DNA of 64,000 nucleotides from an uncultured bacterium (lineage in GTDB: Bacteria > Bacillota_I > Bacilli_A > Erysipelotrichales > Erysipelotrichaceae), in NCBI GenBank assembly GCA_903847945.1, contig CAINEY010000049.1:28736-92735 (forward strand), written 5' to 3'. The notes beneath the pieces were generated by a model. The model did no database searches. It was not told the origin of the DNA and saw only the letters and a list, made by a program, of their open reading frames with translations. Of this stretch, positions 24,766 to 32,615 are shown piece after piece. Every line of letters starts with the position of its first letter. Within the stretch, counting starts at the first letter, position 1. The position numbers were made by a program, and so were the translations under genes.

Positions 24766-25407
24766 ATGAAAATCCTGATTTCCGGTTTTGAACCGTTTGG
24801 TAATGATGCGATCAATCCGTCTCAAGACGCCGTTTTAGCGTTACCGGATGAGATCGAAGGAACGTCAATCATCAAAGTGATCCTTCCGGTGGTTCGCGGC
24901 GAGGCTTCCGATCGGCTTAAAGCCAAGATCCTAGAACATCATCCCAATGTGGTGGTGTGTGTTGGTCAGGCCGGAGGACGAACCGGATTGACCATCGAAC
25001 GGGTGGCCATCAACGTCGATGATTACCCGATTCCCGATAATGCCGGTCATCAACCGCTCGATGAAGCAATCGCTCCGCTCGGTCCGGCGGCTTATCTTTT
25101 AACCTTACCCAACAAAGCCATCGTAACGGCTTGGAAGGCCGCCGGTTATCCGGCTAGTCTTTCCAACACGGCTGGAACCTTCTTGTGTAATCATGTGGCG
25201 TATGCCTGTGCCCATTTTACCGCCAATCACTTTCCCAACCTCAAAACCGGATTTATCCATATCCCGTACTCGACTTCGCAATCCCCTGATCATCCCGAAG
25301 CGTTTGCGATGACGCCAAACGACTTGACGGAAGCCTTAACGATCGCCTTGAAGGTAATCATTAATCCATCCCATCCAGGACAAACGCTGGAAGGAACGGT
25401 GTGTTAA
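24766..25407 (+). CDS. pcp: Pyroglutamyl-peptidase I
   Basis: 213 residues, the usual length. The catalytic triad is present: Glu78 (GLTIERVA), Cys141 (GTFLCNH) and His165 (GFIHIPY). It removes N-terminal pyroglutamate from peptides in the cytoplasm. The start signature ISGFEPFGNDAINPS fits. GAGG lies before the ATG. A single gene closed by a terminator whose hairpin begins at the stop codon. Confidence 0.95.
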   Translation: MKILISGFEPFGNDAINPSQDAVLALPDEIEGTSIIKVILPVVRGEASDRLKAKILEHHPNVVVCVGQAGGRTGLTIERVAINVDDYPIPDNAGHQPLDEAIAPLGPAAYLLTLPNKAIVTAWKAAGYPASLSNTAGTFLCNHVAYACAHFTANHFPNLKTGFIHIPYSTSQSPDHPEAFAMTPNDLTEALTIALKVIINPSHPGQTLEGTVC

Positions 25408-25430
25408 ACGATGCAACGCATCGTTTTTTT
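25407..25430 (+). terminator. Terminator after pcp
   Basis: Stem AACGATGC / GCATCGTT with an AAC loop and seven T. Confidence 0.9.
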
Positions 25431-25452
25431 ATCGAAGGAGTCACTCCTACCG

Positions 25453-25458
25453 TATACT
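25453..25458 (+). promoter_or_regulatory. -10 element of a probable leaderless mRNA
   Basis: TATACT starts 12 bases before the ATG at 25465. Counting -12 at its first base puts +1 exactly on the A of the ATG. The region between has no SD. A GGAG at 25437-25440 is 24 bases away, too far. Confidence 0.55.
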
Positions 25459-25464
25459 GTAATC

Positions 25465-26319
25465 ATGAACACCAAAGCCCTTTGGAGGATAATCCTCACG
25501 ATTCTGGTTAGCCTGAGTCTTTTTGTTGTGTTTCTCAGTCTTGGAAAAGTCTCCTCGATCTTGATGGATCCGATCATCACCGCCCAGGAGTTGATCGATC
25601 AAGCCCCGTCCATGACTTTGGGTAACCTGATCCTTCAACAACCTTCTTCCACCTTCTTGGTCTTCCTGCTGGGGTTAGTGACTGCGCTGGTTGGGATTCC
25701 TTATCTGAAGGCCAAAGGGTTTGTGAACCGTTGGCTGGGAATCAACTTCGTCATCTGGGGACTGGGGGCATGGACAGCTGGATTGAGTTATCAAGCCTTT
25801 GGGGCAGCCCTTAAATGCGTTGGAAATGAGCCCTGCGCGTGGACGAATGGGGTCGAGCTCTTCTACATGGTCCTCACCGTATATTCGATCAATGCCTTAC
25901 TGGTGGCTTATAGTGGATTGACTGAGGATCCGGTCAAATCCCGTTTACAACGTTTTGCCTATTTCAGTATCCTGAGCTACAGCCTTTTTCAAGGGATCGG
26001 GATGGTGGTGCCGGTGAAGTTTCTCTTGAGTTATGAGTTCATGCTGATCTTCCTGGCAACCAATCTGATTCTGATGATGACCATCAGTTATCGCCGAAAA
26101 GCACAAGCCCTTCATGCCCGGCTTTGGCGCATTTGGCTTCTATTCTTAGGCGTCAATGCCGCCTACTTTGTGGCGCTTTTTGCGGGGTATGCCTTGCCCT
26201 TGTATGAATCCACCGGGATCTGGTTCAATGAGAACGATGTGTTGCACATCCTGCTTCTGGGTTGGATGTTGCTGTGGGTCACGGTTGTTAAGCCGAGTGA
26301 CTTTCCGCAATCGTCTTAA
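25465..26319 (+). CDS. Multi-pass membrane protein, unknown
   Basis: 284 residues from the ATG at 25465, the first plausible start that does not lie in the terminator of pcp. Eight hydrophobic segments are spread over the length. Two cysteines sit in the loop ALKCVGNEPCAWTNGVELFY, which faces one side and may form a disulfide. I do not recognise a family. There is no SD and the -10 is placed for a leaderless transcript. Single gene before phoP. Confidence 0.65.
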   Translation: MNTKALWRIILTILVSLSLFVVFLSLGKVSSILMDPIITAQELIDQAPSMTLGNLILQQPSSTFLVFLLGLVTALVGIPYLKAKGFVNRWLGINFVIWGLGAWTAGLSYQAFGAALKCVGNEPCAWTNGVELFYMVLTVYSINALLVAYSGLTEDPVKSRLQRFAYFSILSYSLFQGIGMVVPVKFLLSYEFMLIFLATNLILMMTISYRRKAQALHARLWRIWLLFLGVNAAYFVALFAGYALPLYESTGIWFNENDVLHILLLGWMLLWVTVVKPSDFPQSS

Positions 26320-26358
26320 CGAAAAATTGACACGCGGTTAAGATGAAATCGATATAAT
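26316..26358 (+). promoter_or_regulatory. PhoP boxes and promoter of phoPR
   Basis: Three direct repeats TTAAC (26316), TTGAC (26327) and TTAAG (26338) lie exactly 11 bases apart, with a -10 TATAAT at 26353-26358. This matches the TT(A/C)ACA boxes with 11-bp period bound by PhoP in Bacillus. Autoregulation of phoPR follows. Confidence 0.75.
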
Positions 26359-26376
26359 GGGGGAAAGAGGAATCCG

Positions 26377-27051
26377 ATGACCAAAGTTTGCTTCGTGGAT
26401 GATGAACAAAACATCCGTCGCCTAGTGGCTTATGATTTAAAGGCGGCCGGATACGAAACCACCTTGTGTGAGAATGGGCAGGAAGCCTTAAGCGTGGCGT
26501 TAGCGACGCCTTTTGACGTGATGATTGTCGATTGGATGATGCCACAGATGGATGGCTTGACCTTAGTCAAGAAGCTACGGGAAGCTGGACAAGATGCCCT
26601 GGTCATCATGCTGACGGCAAAAAGTGAAGAAGAAGACCTTATTGAAGCCTTTGAAGCCGGTGTCGATGATTATTTAACCAAACCTTTCTCATCCCGCGAA
26701 CTGTTGGTGCGCATCAAAGCTCATCTGAATCGGGTCAAGCCGGCTCAAAGTGCCGGGATCCGTTTTCCGGGACTAGTGATCGATCTGCTCAAACGGACAG
26801 TGATCCTGAATGATCAAGCGGTAGAATTGACCAAAACGGAGTTCGATCTGTTGGTGTACTTCGCTCAAAACGTGGATCAGGTGCTTTCCCGCGATATGAT
26901 CCTCAATACGATCTGGGGCTTTGAGTATGACGGGGATACGCGCATCGTTGATGTGCATGTCTTTAAACTGCGGTCGAAACTGGCACAATCCGTGTTGACG
27001 ATCAAATCATCCCGTGGTGTCGGGTATTTACTGGAGGTCAGTCATGCCTAA
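26377..27051 (+). CDS. phoP: Phosphate-response regulator PhoP (OmpR/PhoB family)
   Basis: 224 residues. The receiver domain has the acidic pair in VDDE, phospho-acceptor Asp52 (MIVDWMMP) and Lys in YLTKPF. A winged-helix OmpR-type DNA-binding domain follows, with ELTKTEFDLLVYFAQN and the closing TRIVDVHVFKLRSKL, SSRGVGYLLE. Located directly before a PhoR-like kinase and the pst genes. Its own promoter and that of pstS carry matching repeat boxes. GAGGA precedes the ATG. Confidence 0.9.
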   Translation: MTKVCFVDDEQNIRRLVAYDLKAAGYETTLCENGQEALSVALATPFDVMIVDWMMPQMDGLTLVKKLREAGQDALVIMLTAKSEEEDLIEAFEAGVDDYLTKPFSSRELLVRIKAHLNRVKPAQSAGIRFPGLVIDLLKRTVILNDQAVELTKTEFDLLVYFAQNVDQVLSRDMILNTIWGFEYDGDTRIVDVHVFKLRSKLAQSVLTIKSSRGVGYLLEVSHA

Positions 27052-28258
27052 AGGTTGGGTGTGGAGTTTAGCCATTACCTTGGGACTCATGGTGCTGGTG
27101 TTGGTGTGGCCACCCCTGGCTGCCGTTGGGGTTCTCATCGGTGGTGCCTTGCATGTGGCTGTGCTGGTTCAAACCCAAAAAGAAAGCACACAACGCCTCA
27201 ATGCGCGATTGGAAGAAGCCCGTAAACAGAATTCCCTTCAAGAACGCAATATCGCCATGAAATCGCGCCAACTGGAAACCATCGTGGTGAACTTACCGTT
27301 TCCGTTTGCTCTTATGGATACGCAGGGTGAACTGGTTTTAACCAACGATCCCTTTATGCGGTTTGTCGAGAAGGAAACCAGCCCGCTGATGTATGATAGC
27401 CCTGTCTTTCATCCTGAACTGCGGGCCTTTATCCGCAATGCCTTTATCAAAGAGTCTACGCTGATCAAAGCCTTCAACCTGAATGCTACGGATTATCAGG
27501 CATACGCCGTCCCTGTGTTCGATAAGTCGCGTTATGCCGGATGTCTCTTGATGTTTCTGGACATCACCCAGATCTTGGAAGGGGAACGGATGCAGAAGCG
27601 CTTCATTGCCGATGCTTCACATGAACTGCGTACACCGCTTTCATCCATCCTGGGCATGATTGAAATCTTAAATCGTTCAGGTTTTAACGATGAGCCGACC
27701 CGGGTGGAGTTTCAAATTCAAATCGAAACCGAAGCTAAACGCATGGAAGCCATCATTCAAGACTTGACCGTGCTATCCCGTTTATCGGCTCAGAAAGTCA
27801 TGTTGAATCCGGTGCGGGCCAACCTCTATCACCTCATCGAATCCGTGTATCGTCCCCTCAAACCCAGTTTTGAGGCGAAAGGGGATCAACTGAGGATCGA
27901 GATGGATGAACATCAAACCGTGACCGGGGATGTGGAGAAGCTCCACCAAGTCTTCACGAATCTCCTCACCAACGCCCTCAAGTTCACCGAGAAGGGAACG
28001 ATCACCGTTCGGGCTTCAAATCAAGCCGGGTACTGTGTGATCGAGGTCATCGATACCGGCATTGGAATACCGTTAGAGGATCAGAAATACATCTTCGATC
28101 GTTTTTATCGGGCCGATCCTTCCCGTCATCGGGCCAGCGGAGGAAGCGGCTTAGGACTAGCCATTGTCAAGTCCTACGTCACTGCCCATAAAGGGGAGAT
28201 CACCGTATCCAGTGTGCCGGGTGAAGGCGCCACCTTCACGATCAAACTGCCGATGTAA
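27044..28258 (+). CDS. phoR: Phosphate sensor histidine kinase PhoR
   Basis: 404 residues from the ATG at 27044 (GGAGG upstream), overlapping phoP by eight bases. Two close N-terminal membrane helices (residues 5-45) leave almost no outer loop, so it likely reads phosphate through the Pst/PhoU complex. A coiled linker and a PAS domain (NLPFPFALMDTQGELVLTND, about 80-185) follow. The HisKA box has His193 (FIADASHELRTPLSS). HATPase: N box VFTNLLTNALKFTE, G1 DTGIGIP, F box, G2 GSGLGLAIV. All catalytic motifs are present. Confidence 0.9.
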   Translation: MPKGWVWSLAITLGLMVLVLVWPPLAAVGVLIGGALHVAVLVQTQKESTQRLNARLEEARKQNSLQERNIAMKSRQLETIVVNLPFPFALMDTQGELVLTNDPFMRFVEKETSPLMYDSPVFHPELRAFIRNAFIKESTLIKAFNLNATDYQAYAVPVFDKSRYAGCLLMFLDITQILEGERMQKRFIADASHELRTPLSSILGMIEILNRSGFNDEPTRVEFQIQIETEAKRMEAIIQDLTVLSRLSAQKVMLNPVRANLYHLIESVYRPLKPSFEAKGDQLRIEMDEHQTVTGDVEKLHQVFTNLLTNALKFTEKGTITVRASNQAGYCVIEVIDTGIGIPLEDQKYIFDRFYRADPSRHRASGGSGLGLAIVKSYVTAHKGEITVSSVPGEGATFTIKLPM

Positions 28259-28259
28259 G

Positions 28260-28323
28260 TTAACTTTTCTTAACACAACATTAACCGTCCTGCGATAAAT
28301 CACCGGGACGGTTTTTCTATACT
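28260..28323 (+). promoter_or_regulatory. PhoP boxes and promoter of pstS, overlapping the phoPR terminator
   Basis: TTAAC repeats at 28260, 28270 and 28281 (10 and 11 bases apart) lie directly behind phoR. Two possible -10 sites follow: an extended TGC-GATAAA at 28291-28299, spaced from the boxes as at phoP, and TATACT at 28318-28323. Either fits pstS; the first would use the boxes in the standard geometry. Confidence 0.7.
28283..28316 (+). terminator. Terminator after phoPR
   Basis: Stem AACCGTCC / GGACGGTT with a 15-base loop and a five-T run. It overlaps the third PhoP repeat. Confidence 0.7.
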
Positions 28324-28357
28324 GTGGTCAGAGAAAAACACTTTTCTTGGAGGAAAA

Positions 28358-29284
28358 ATGAAACTCGTCAAAACTGGTCTGATTGGTTTGGTGGCTCTGC
28401 TGGCGCTTGTGGCCTGCGGTCCGTCCAAGCCTGCTCTCGAAGGATCCATCGCCATCGATGGCTCATCCACTGTCTATCCGATCACGGAACTCGTCGCGGA
28501 AGACTTCAATGCAGAATACCCGGATGTTCAAATCACGGTCGGATTCTCCGGAACCGGCGGTGGCTTTACGAAGTTTGCAGCCGGAGAGATCGAAATCTCC
28601 GATGCCTCCCGTCCGATCAAACAAGCTGAAAAAGATGCCTTGGTCGCGGCTGGGATCGACTACATCGAATTGAAAGTCGCCTTTGACGGCTTGTCCGTCG
28701 TCGTCAGTAAAGACAACACCTGGGTCGATTACCTGACCTTCGATGAATTGAAAATGATCTACGGTGCCGATGCAACGGCGCTCACCTGGGCGGATGTCCG
28801 TGCCGGTTGGCCGGCTGAACCGTTGGTGATTTATTCCCCGGGTCATGATTCCGGAACCTTCGACTACTTCACGGAAGCCGTCAACGGAAAAGCAGGAGTC
28901 ATCCGTTCCGACTCCGATAATGTCCAGATCTCCTTCTCTGAAGACGACAACGTCTTGGTAACCGGGGTGGCTGGGGATGCCGGTGCCATCGGTTACTTCG
29001 GATTCGCCTACTATGAAGAAAACGCCGACAAGTTGAAAGTCGTGCCGATCAAGAAGGGCGATGCTTCGGCCGTGGCCCCGACGTACGACACCATCAACAA
29101 CTCCACCTACCCGCTCTCCCGTCCGCTCTTCATCTATGTGGCCAAGGATGCCTTGGAACGTGAAGAAGTGGTCGAATTCGTGAAATTCTATCTGGAAAAT
29201 GCGGCTGAATTGGCTCAAGAAGTCGGTTACATCGCCTTACCGGATGCCGAGTACGAAGCCGGATTAGCCAAACTCGACGAGTAA
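28358..29284 (+). CDS. pstS: Phosphate ABC transporter substrate-binding lipoprotein PstS
   Basis: 308 residues. Lipoprotein signal with lipobox LVAC (Cys20). The phosphate-binding pattern is present: [14 protein letters not shown] near the N-terminus, [25 protein letters not shown], later [12 protein letters not shown] and [14 protein letters not shown]. It captures phosphate outside the membrane. GGAGG lies before the ATG. First gene of pstSCAB-phoU, with PhoP boxes upstream and a large hairpin behind. Confidence 0.95.
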   Translation: MKLVKTGLIGLVALLALVACGPSKPALEGSIAIDGSSTVYPITELVAEDFNAEYPDVQITVGFSGTGGGFTKFAAGEIEISDASRPIKQAEKDALVAAGIDYIELKVAFDGLSVVVSKDNTWVDYLTFDELKMIYGADATALTWADVRAGWPAEPLVIYSPGHDSGTFDYFTEAVNGKAGVIRSDSDNVQISFSEDDNVLVTGVAGDAGAIGYFGFAYYEENADKLKVVPIKKGDASAVAPTYDTINNSTYPLSRPLFIYVAKDALEREEVVEFVKFYLENAAELAQEVGYIALPDAEYEAGLAKLDE

Positions 29285-29311
29285 TCGACATCCGTCGAAA
29301 CCGTTGCCAAT

Positions 29312-29346
29312 GCGCACAGGCGCCCCTAGGGGCGCCTTGCGTGCGC
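29312..29346 (+). other. Large GC-rich hairpin between pstS and pstC
   Basis: GCGCAC-AGGCGCCCC pairs with GGGGCGCCT-(TGC bulge)-GTGCGC, 15 base pairs with almost no loop. No T-run follows, so it is not a standard terminator. Such a structure can shield the pstS transcript end or set the ratio of pstS to the rest of the operon. Confidence 0.8.
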
Positions 29347-29362
29347 TATGAAAGGAGTGCGC

Positions 29363-30253
29363 ATGACCGCTCGCAAACGCCATCAACAAACCGAAGTCCT
29401 GGTGCGTTGGATCCTCATCGGACTGAGTGCCGTCTCGATCTTGACCACAATCGGCATTGTCTTGACCTTAGCCTATGAAACCTTCGAGTTCTTCTCGATC
29501 GTGTCCATCGTCGAATTCTTTACCTCTCATCGCTGGGCCCCGGTGTTTGATCCCCCTTCGTTTGGGGTTTTGCCGTTGGTGGCCGGAACGATGATGATTG
29601 CGGTCTTGTCTGGCCTCATCTCCATTCCGTTGGGACTGGGCAGTGCCATTTACCTCAGCGAGTTTGCCTCCAAGAAAGCCCGCAAGATCATCAAACCGAT
29701 CTTGGAACTCTTAGCCGGGATTCCATCCATCGTCTACGGGTTCTTCGCCTTAACCTTCATCACCCCGCTGATTCGCAGCGTTGCACCGGATACGCAGATC
29801 TACAATGCCTTGAGTGCTTCCATTGCGGTCGGGATCATGACCTTGCCGATGGTGGCTTCACTCTCGGAAGATGCGATGATGGCCGTTCCGGATTCGATCC
29901 GACAAGGAGCCTATGCCTTAGGTTCCACGAAACTGGAAGTCGCCATCCACGTCATCGTTCCGGCAGCCTTCTCCGGCATCGCTGCCAGCTTCATGTTGGC
30001 GATCTCACGAGCGATCGGTGAAACCATGATCGTGGCTATCGCCGCAGGGCAGACCCCCAACCTGTCCCTTAATCCATTCCAAAGTATTCAAACCATGACC
30101 GGGTTTATGGTCAACATGGCCTTAGGCGATATCCAACAAGGCTCGATTGAATTCAAGACCGTGTTTGTGGTGGGCGCCTTATTGTTTGTGATCACCCTGA
30201 TCCTGAACTTGATCGCCCGGATCATCATCCAGAAAACCCGGGAGGTGTACTGA
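29363..30253 (+). CDS. pstC: Phosphate ABC transporter permease PstC
   Basis: 296 residues from the ATG at 29363 (AAAGGAG five bases upstream); an ATG at 29348 overlaps that SD. Six membrane helices. The permease signature EAA-loop is SDSIRQGAYALGSTKLEVAIHVIVPAA, in the last third, preceded by SLSEDAMMAVPDSI. Paired with PstA in the membrane. The stop overlaps the pstA start. Confidence 0.94.
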   Translation: MTARKRHQQTEVLVRWILIGLSAVSILTTIGIVLTLAYETFEFFSIVSIVEFFTSHRWAPVFDPPSFGVLPLVAGTMMIAVLSGLISIPLGLGSAIYLSEFASKKARKIIKPILELLAGIPSIVYGFFALTFITPLIRSVAPDTQIYNALSASIAVGIMTLPMVASLSEDAMMAVPDSIRQGAYALGSTKLEVAIHVIVPAAFSGIAASFMLAISRAIGETMIVAIAAGQTPNLSLNPFQSIQTMTGFMVNMALGDIQQGSIEFKTVFVVGALLFVITLILNLIARIIIQKTREVY

Positions 30254-31119
30254 TGAAAACCACGAAACGCCATCAGCGAAGACTGTTGCTTAACCGCATC
30301 TTCGAATGGATCTTCTTCAGCACCATCGCTGTTGCGATCCTGGTGCTGGGGGCTTTACTCTTTGATATCTTCTCTCGGGGGATCAGTGGCCTGGATTGGT
30401 CGTTCATCACGTCGATGCCGTCCAGCCGTCCGGCCAAAGCCGGGATTTTCCCGGCACTCTTGGGAACTTTGTGGGTCATACTCCTGACTGCCCTGATTGC
30501 CTTACCGGTGGGTATCGGAACCGCCATCTACCTCGAGGAATACGCCAACAAAAAGTCCTGGTTCTTCAAAGCCCTCAACCTCAACATCGCCAACTTGGCG
30601 GGTGTCCCGGCCATCGTCTATGGGATCTTAGGACTCACCGTGTTTGTCCAACTCCTCAAGATCGGTCCAACGATCTTGGCCGGAGCCTTGACCTTGAGCT
30701 TATTGATTCTGCCCGTGATCATCGTGGCTTCCATTGAAGCCATTCGAGCCGTTCCCAATTCCATTCGGGAAGGATCCTTGGCTTTGGGGGTCACTCGGTG
30801 GCAGACCATCACCGGAGCCATCTTGCCGATGGCCTTGCCGGGGATCCTGACCGGATCCATTCTGGCTCTTTCTCGGGCCATGGGTGAAGCTGCCCCGCTC
30901 ATCATGGTCGGAGCCGTCGGGTTTGTGACCTTCCTGCCCGACAGTATTCTGGATCGCTATACAGTTCTTCCGATGCTTATCTACAACTGGACCTCGCGTC
31001 CTCAGGACGAATTCGCTCAACTCGCCGCTTCCGGCATCATCGTGATGCTCATCATCCTGATGCTGACCAATCTCACCGCCATTATCTTACGTAATCGCTC
31101 GCAACAGCGCATCGACTAG
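30253..31119 (+). CDS. pstA: Phosphate ABC transporter permease PstA
   Basis: 288 residues, six membrane helices. The EAA-loop is [32 protein letters not shown] in the C-terminal half (cited as a region). The start YxxL-type loop is [12 protein letters not shown], usual for PstA. The ATG overlaps the pstC stop. Confidence 0.94.
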   Translation: MKTTKRHQRRLLLNRIFEWIFFSTIAVAILVLGALLFDIFSRGISGLDWSFITSMPSSRPAKAGIFPALLGTLWVILLTALIALPVGIGTAIYLEEYANKKSWFFKALNLNIANLAGVPAIVYGILGLTVFVQLLKIGPTILAGALTLSLLILPVIIVASIEAIRAVPNSIREGSLALGVTRWQTITGAILPMALPGILTGSILALSRAMGEAAPLIMVGAVGFVTFLPDSILDRYTVLPMLIYNWTSRPQDEFAQLAASGIIVMLIILMLTNLTAIILRNRSQQRID

Positions 31120-31127
31120 GAGCCCCC

Positions 31128-31883
31128 ATGTCCATCAAAGTCAACGTTCAAAACCTCAACTTCTACTACGGGGATTTCCAAGCCCTCAAAGGCATCAACA
31201 TGGAAATCCACGAAAACAAGATCACCGCGCTGATCGGTCCCTCCGGTTGCGGGAAATCCACCTTCATCAAGACGCTAAACCGAATGTATGAACTCATCGA
31301 TGGTACCAAAGCTACCGGATCCATCTCCTTCGATGGAACCGAGCTCTTGGATAAAGCCACGGATGTGGTCGACCTGCGCAAGCGTATCGGCATGGTCTTT
31401 CAGAAACCCAATCCGTTTCCCAAGTCCATCACCGAGAATGTCCTTTATGGGGTCAAACGTCACGGGGATGTTCCCAAGACCGAATGGAAAGAGCTCTTGG
31501 AGACGTCACTCCGTAAAGCTTCCTTGTGGAGTGAAGTCGAGCATAAGCTCAATCAATCCGCCTTCAGTCTTTCTGGAGGTCAGCAACAACGCCTGTGCAT
31601 CGCCCGCACCTTGGCGACTAAACCGGAAGTGCTCCTGATGGATGAACCCACCAGTGCTCTTGATCCGATCGCAACGGCGAAAATCGAGGAGTTGTTGGAA
31701 GAACTGAAAAAAGAATATACTGTCATTATCGTGACTCATTCGATGCAGCAAGCCGCCCGCATCAGTGATTATTGCGGGTTCTTCCTGAGTGGGGAACTCA
31801 TCGAATTCGGCTTGACCAAGCAACTCTTCTCTAATCCGCTCGATCAACGGACTGAAGACTACATTACCGGCCGCTTTGGCTAA
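31128..31883 (+). CDS. pstB: Phosphate ABC transporter ATPase PstB
   Basis: 251 residues. Walker [10 protein letters not shown], signature LSGGQQQR, Walker [15 protein letters not shown]-switch VTHSMQQA. Its length and the [16 protein letters not shown] motifs are specific to PstB. It powers phosphate import and takes part in PhoR signalling. Confidence 0.96.
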   Translation: MSIKVNVQNLNFYYGDFQALKGINMEIHENKITALIGPSGCGKSTFIKTLNRMYELIDGTKATGSISFDGTELLDKATDVVDLRKRIGMVFQKPNPFPKSITENVLYGVKRHGDVPKTEWKELLETSLRKASLWSEVEHKLNQSAFSLSGGQQQRLCIARTLATKPEVLLMDEPTSALDPIATAKIEELLEELKKEYTVIIVTHSMQQAARISDYCGFFLSGELIEFGLTKQLFSNPLDQRTEDYITGRFG

Positions 31884-31895
31884 AAGGAACCCAAC

Positions 31896-32537
31896 ATGGT
31901 TAAAATCGATACTGAAATCAACGAATTCAAAGACGAGATCCTGATCATGAGCCATCAGGTGCGCAAGATGTTTGTCTTGGCCATGGAGGTCTTGGATACC
32001 GGACGCAAAGAAGAAGCGTTACGCATCGTGGAACTCGATGAGTACGTCAACAACGCCAACGAATCCATCAACGATAAGGCCATTGAGATCCTTTCCCTCT
32101 TGGCGCCCGTAGCGACCGATTTGCGCGTGATTCTGGCCGGACTCAAGATCTCCACCGACCTGGAACGGATCGGCGACTACGCCAAAGCCATCGCCCGTTT
32201 CGTCATCAAAAACGATGAACTGGATGAACGCCTGCAACCCTACATCAACCCCATCGCCAAGACCTTCATCGAGTTCTTCGATGAGACAATGCAGGCCTAT
32301 ACGGATCGCGATGTGAAGAAAGCCTTGGAACTTCCGGGACGCGATGATGAGATCGATACGGCTTTTAAGAAACTCTTGGCCTTCATCGAAAAACTCACCG
32401 ACGAGAACCAACAGATCGCTGCTCTAGTGCCCACCATCGGGATGTTGCGCAACTTTGAACGCGCCGGCGATCACACGAAAAACATCTGTGAAGCCATCAT
32501 CTACGAAGTCAAAGGCCAACACTACGATTTCGGTTAA
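31896..32537 (+). CDS. phoU: Phosphate signalling protein PhoU
   Basis: 213 residues, two three-helix PhoU repeats, each with a metal-binding E/DxxxD pattern (VVELDEYVNNANESINDKAIE, then ALELPGRDDEIDTAFKKLL, cited as regions). Repeat ends carry DLERIGDYA and NFERAGDHTKNICE. It links transporter state to PhoR and limits phosphate uptake. Last gene of the pst operon. Confidence 0.94.
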   Translation: MVKIDTEINEFKDEILIMSHQVRKMFVLAMEVLDTGRKEEALRIVELDEYVNNANESINDKAIEILSLLAPVATDLRVILAGLKISTDLERIGDYAKAIARFVIKNDELDERLQPYINPIAKTFIEFFDETMQAYTDRDVKKALELPGRDDEIDTAFKKLLAFIEKLTDENQQIAALVPTIGMLRNFERAGDHTKNICEAIIYEVKGQHYDFG

Positions 32538-32615
32538 GCACCTTTACTATTTCACGGGCATTTTAAGTTTCTTCGCCAGCGCTTTGAGTATAATTGAAGT
32601 GTACGCGGGGAACTT

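Noticed and set aside
28463-29218. 251-codon minus-strand frame opposite pstS
   Set aside because: Shadow of pstS, F/D/G-rich with no recognisable domain.
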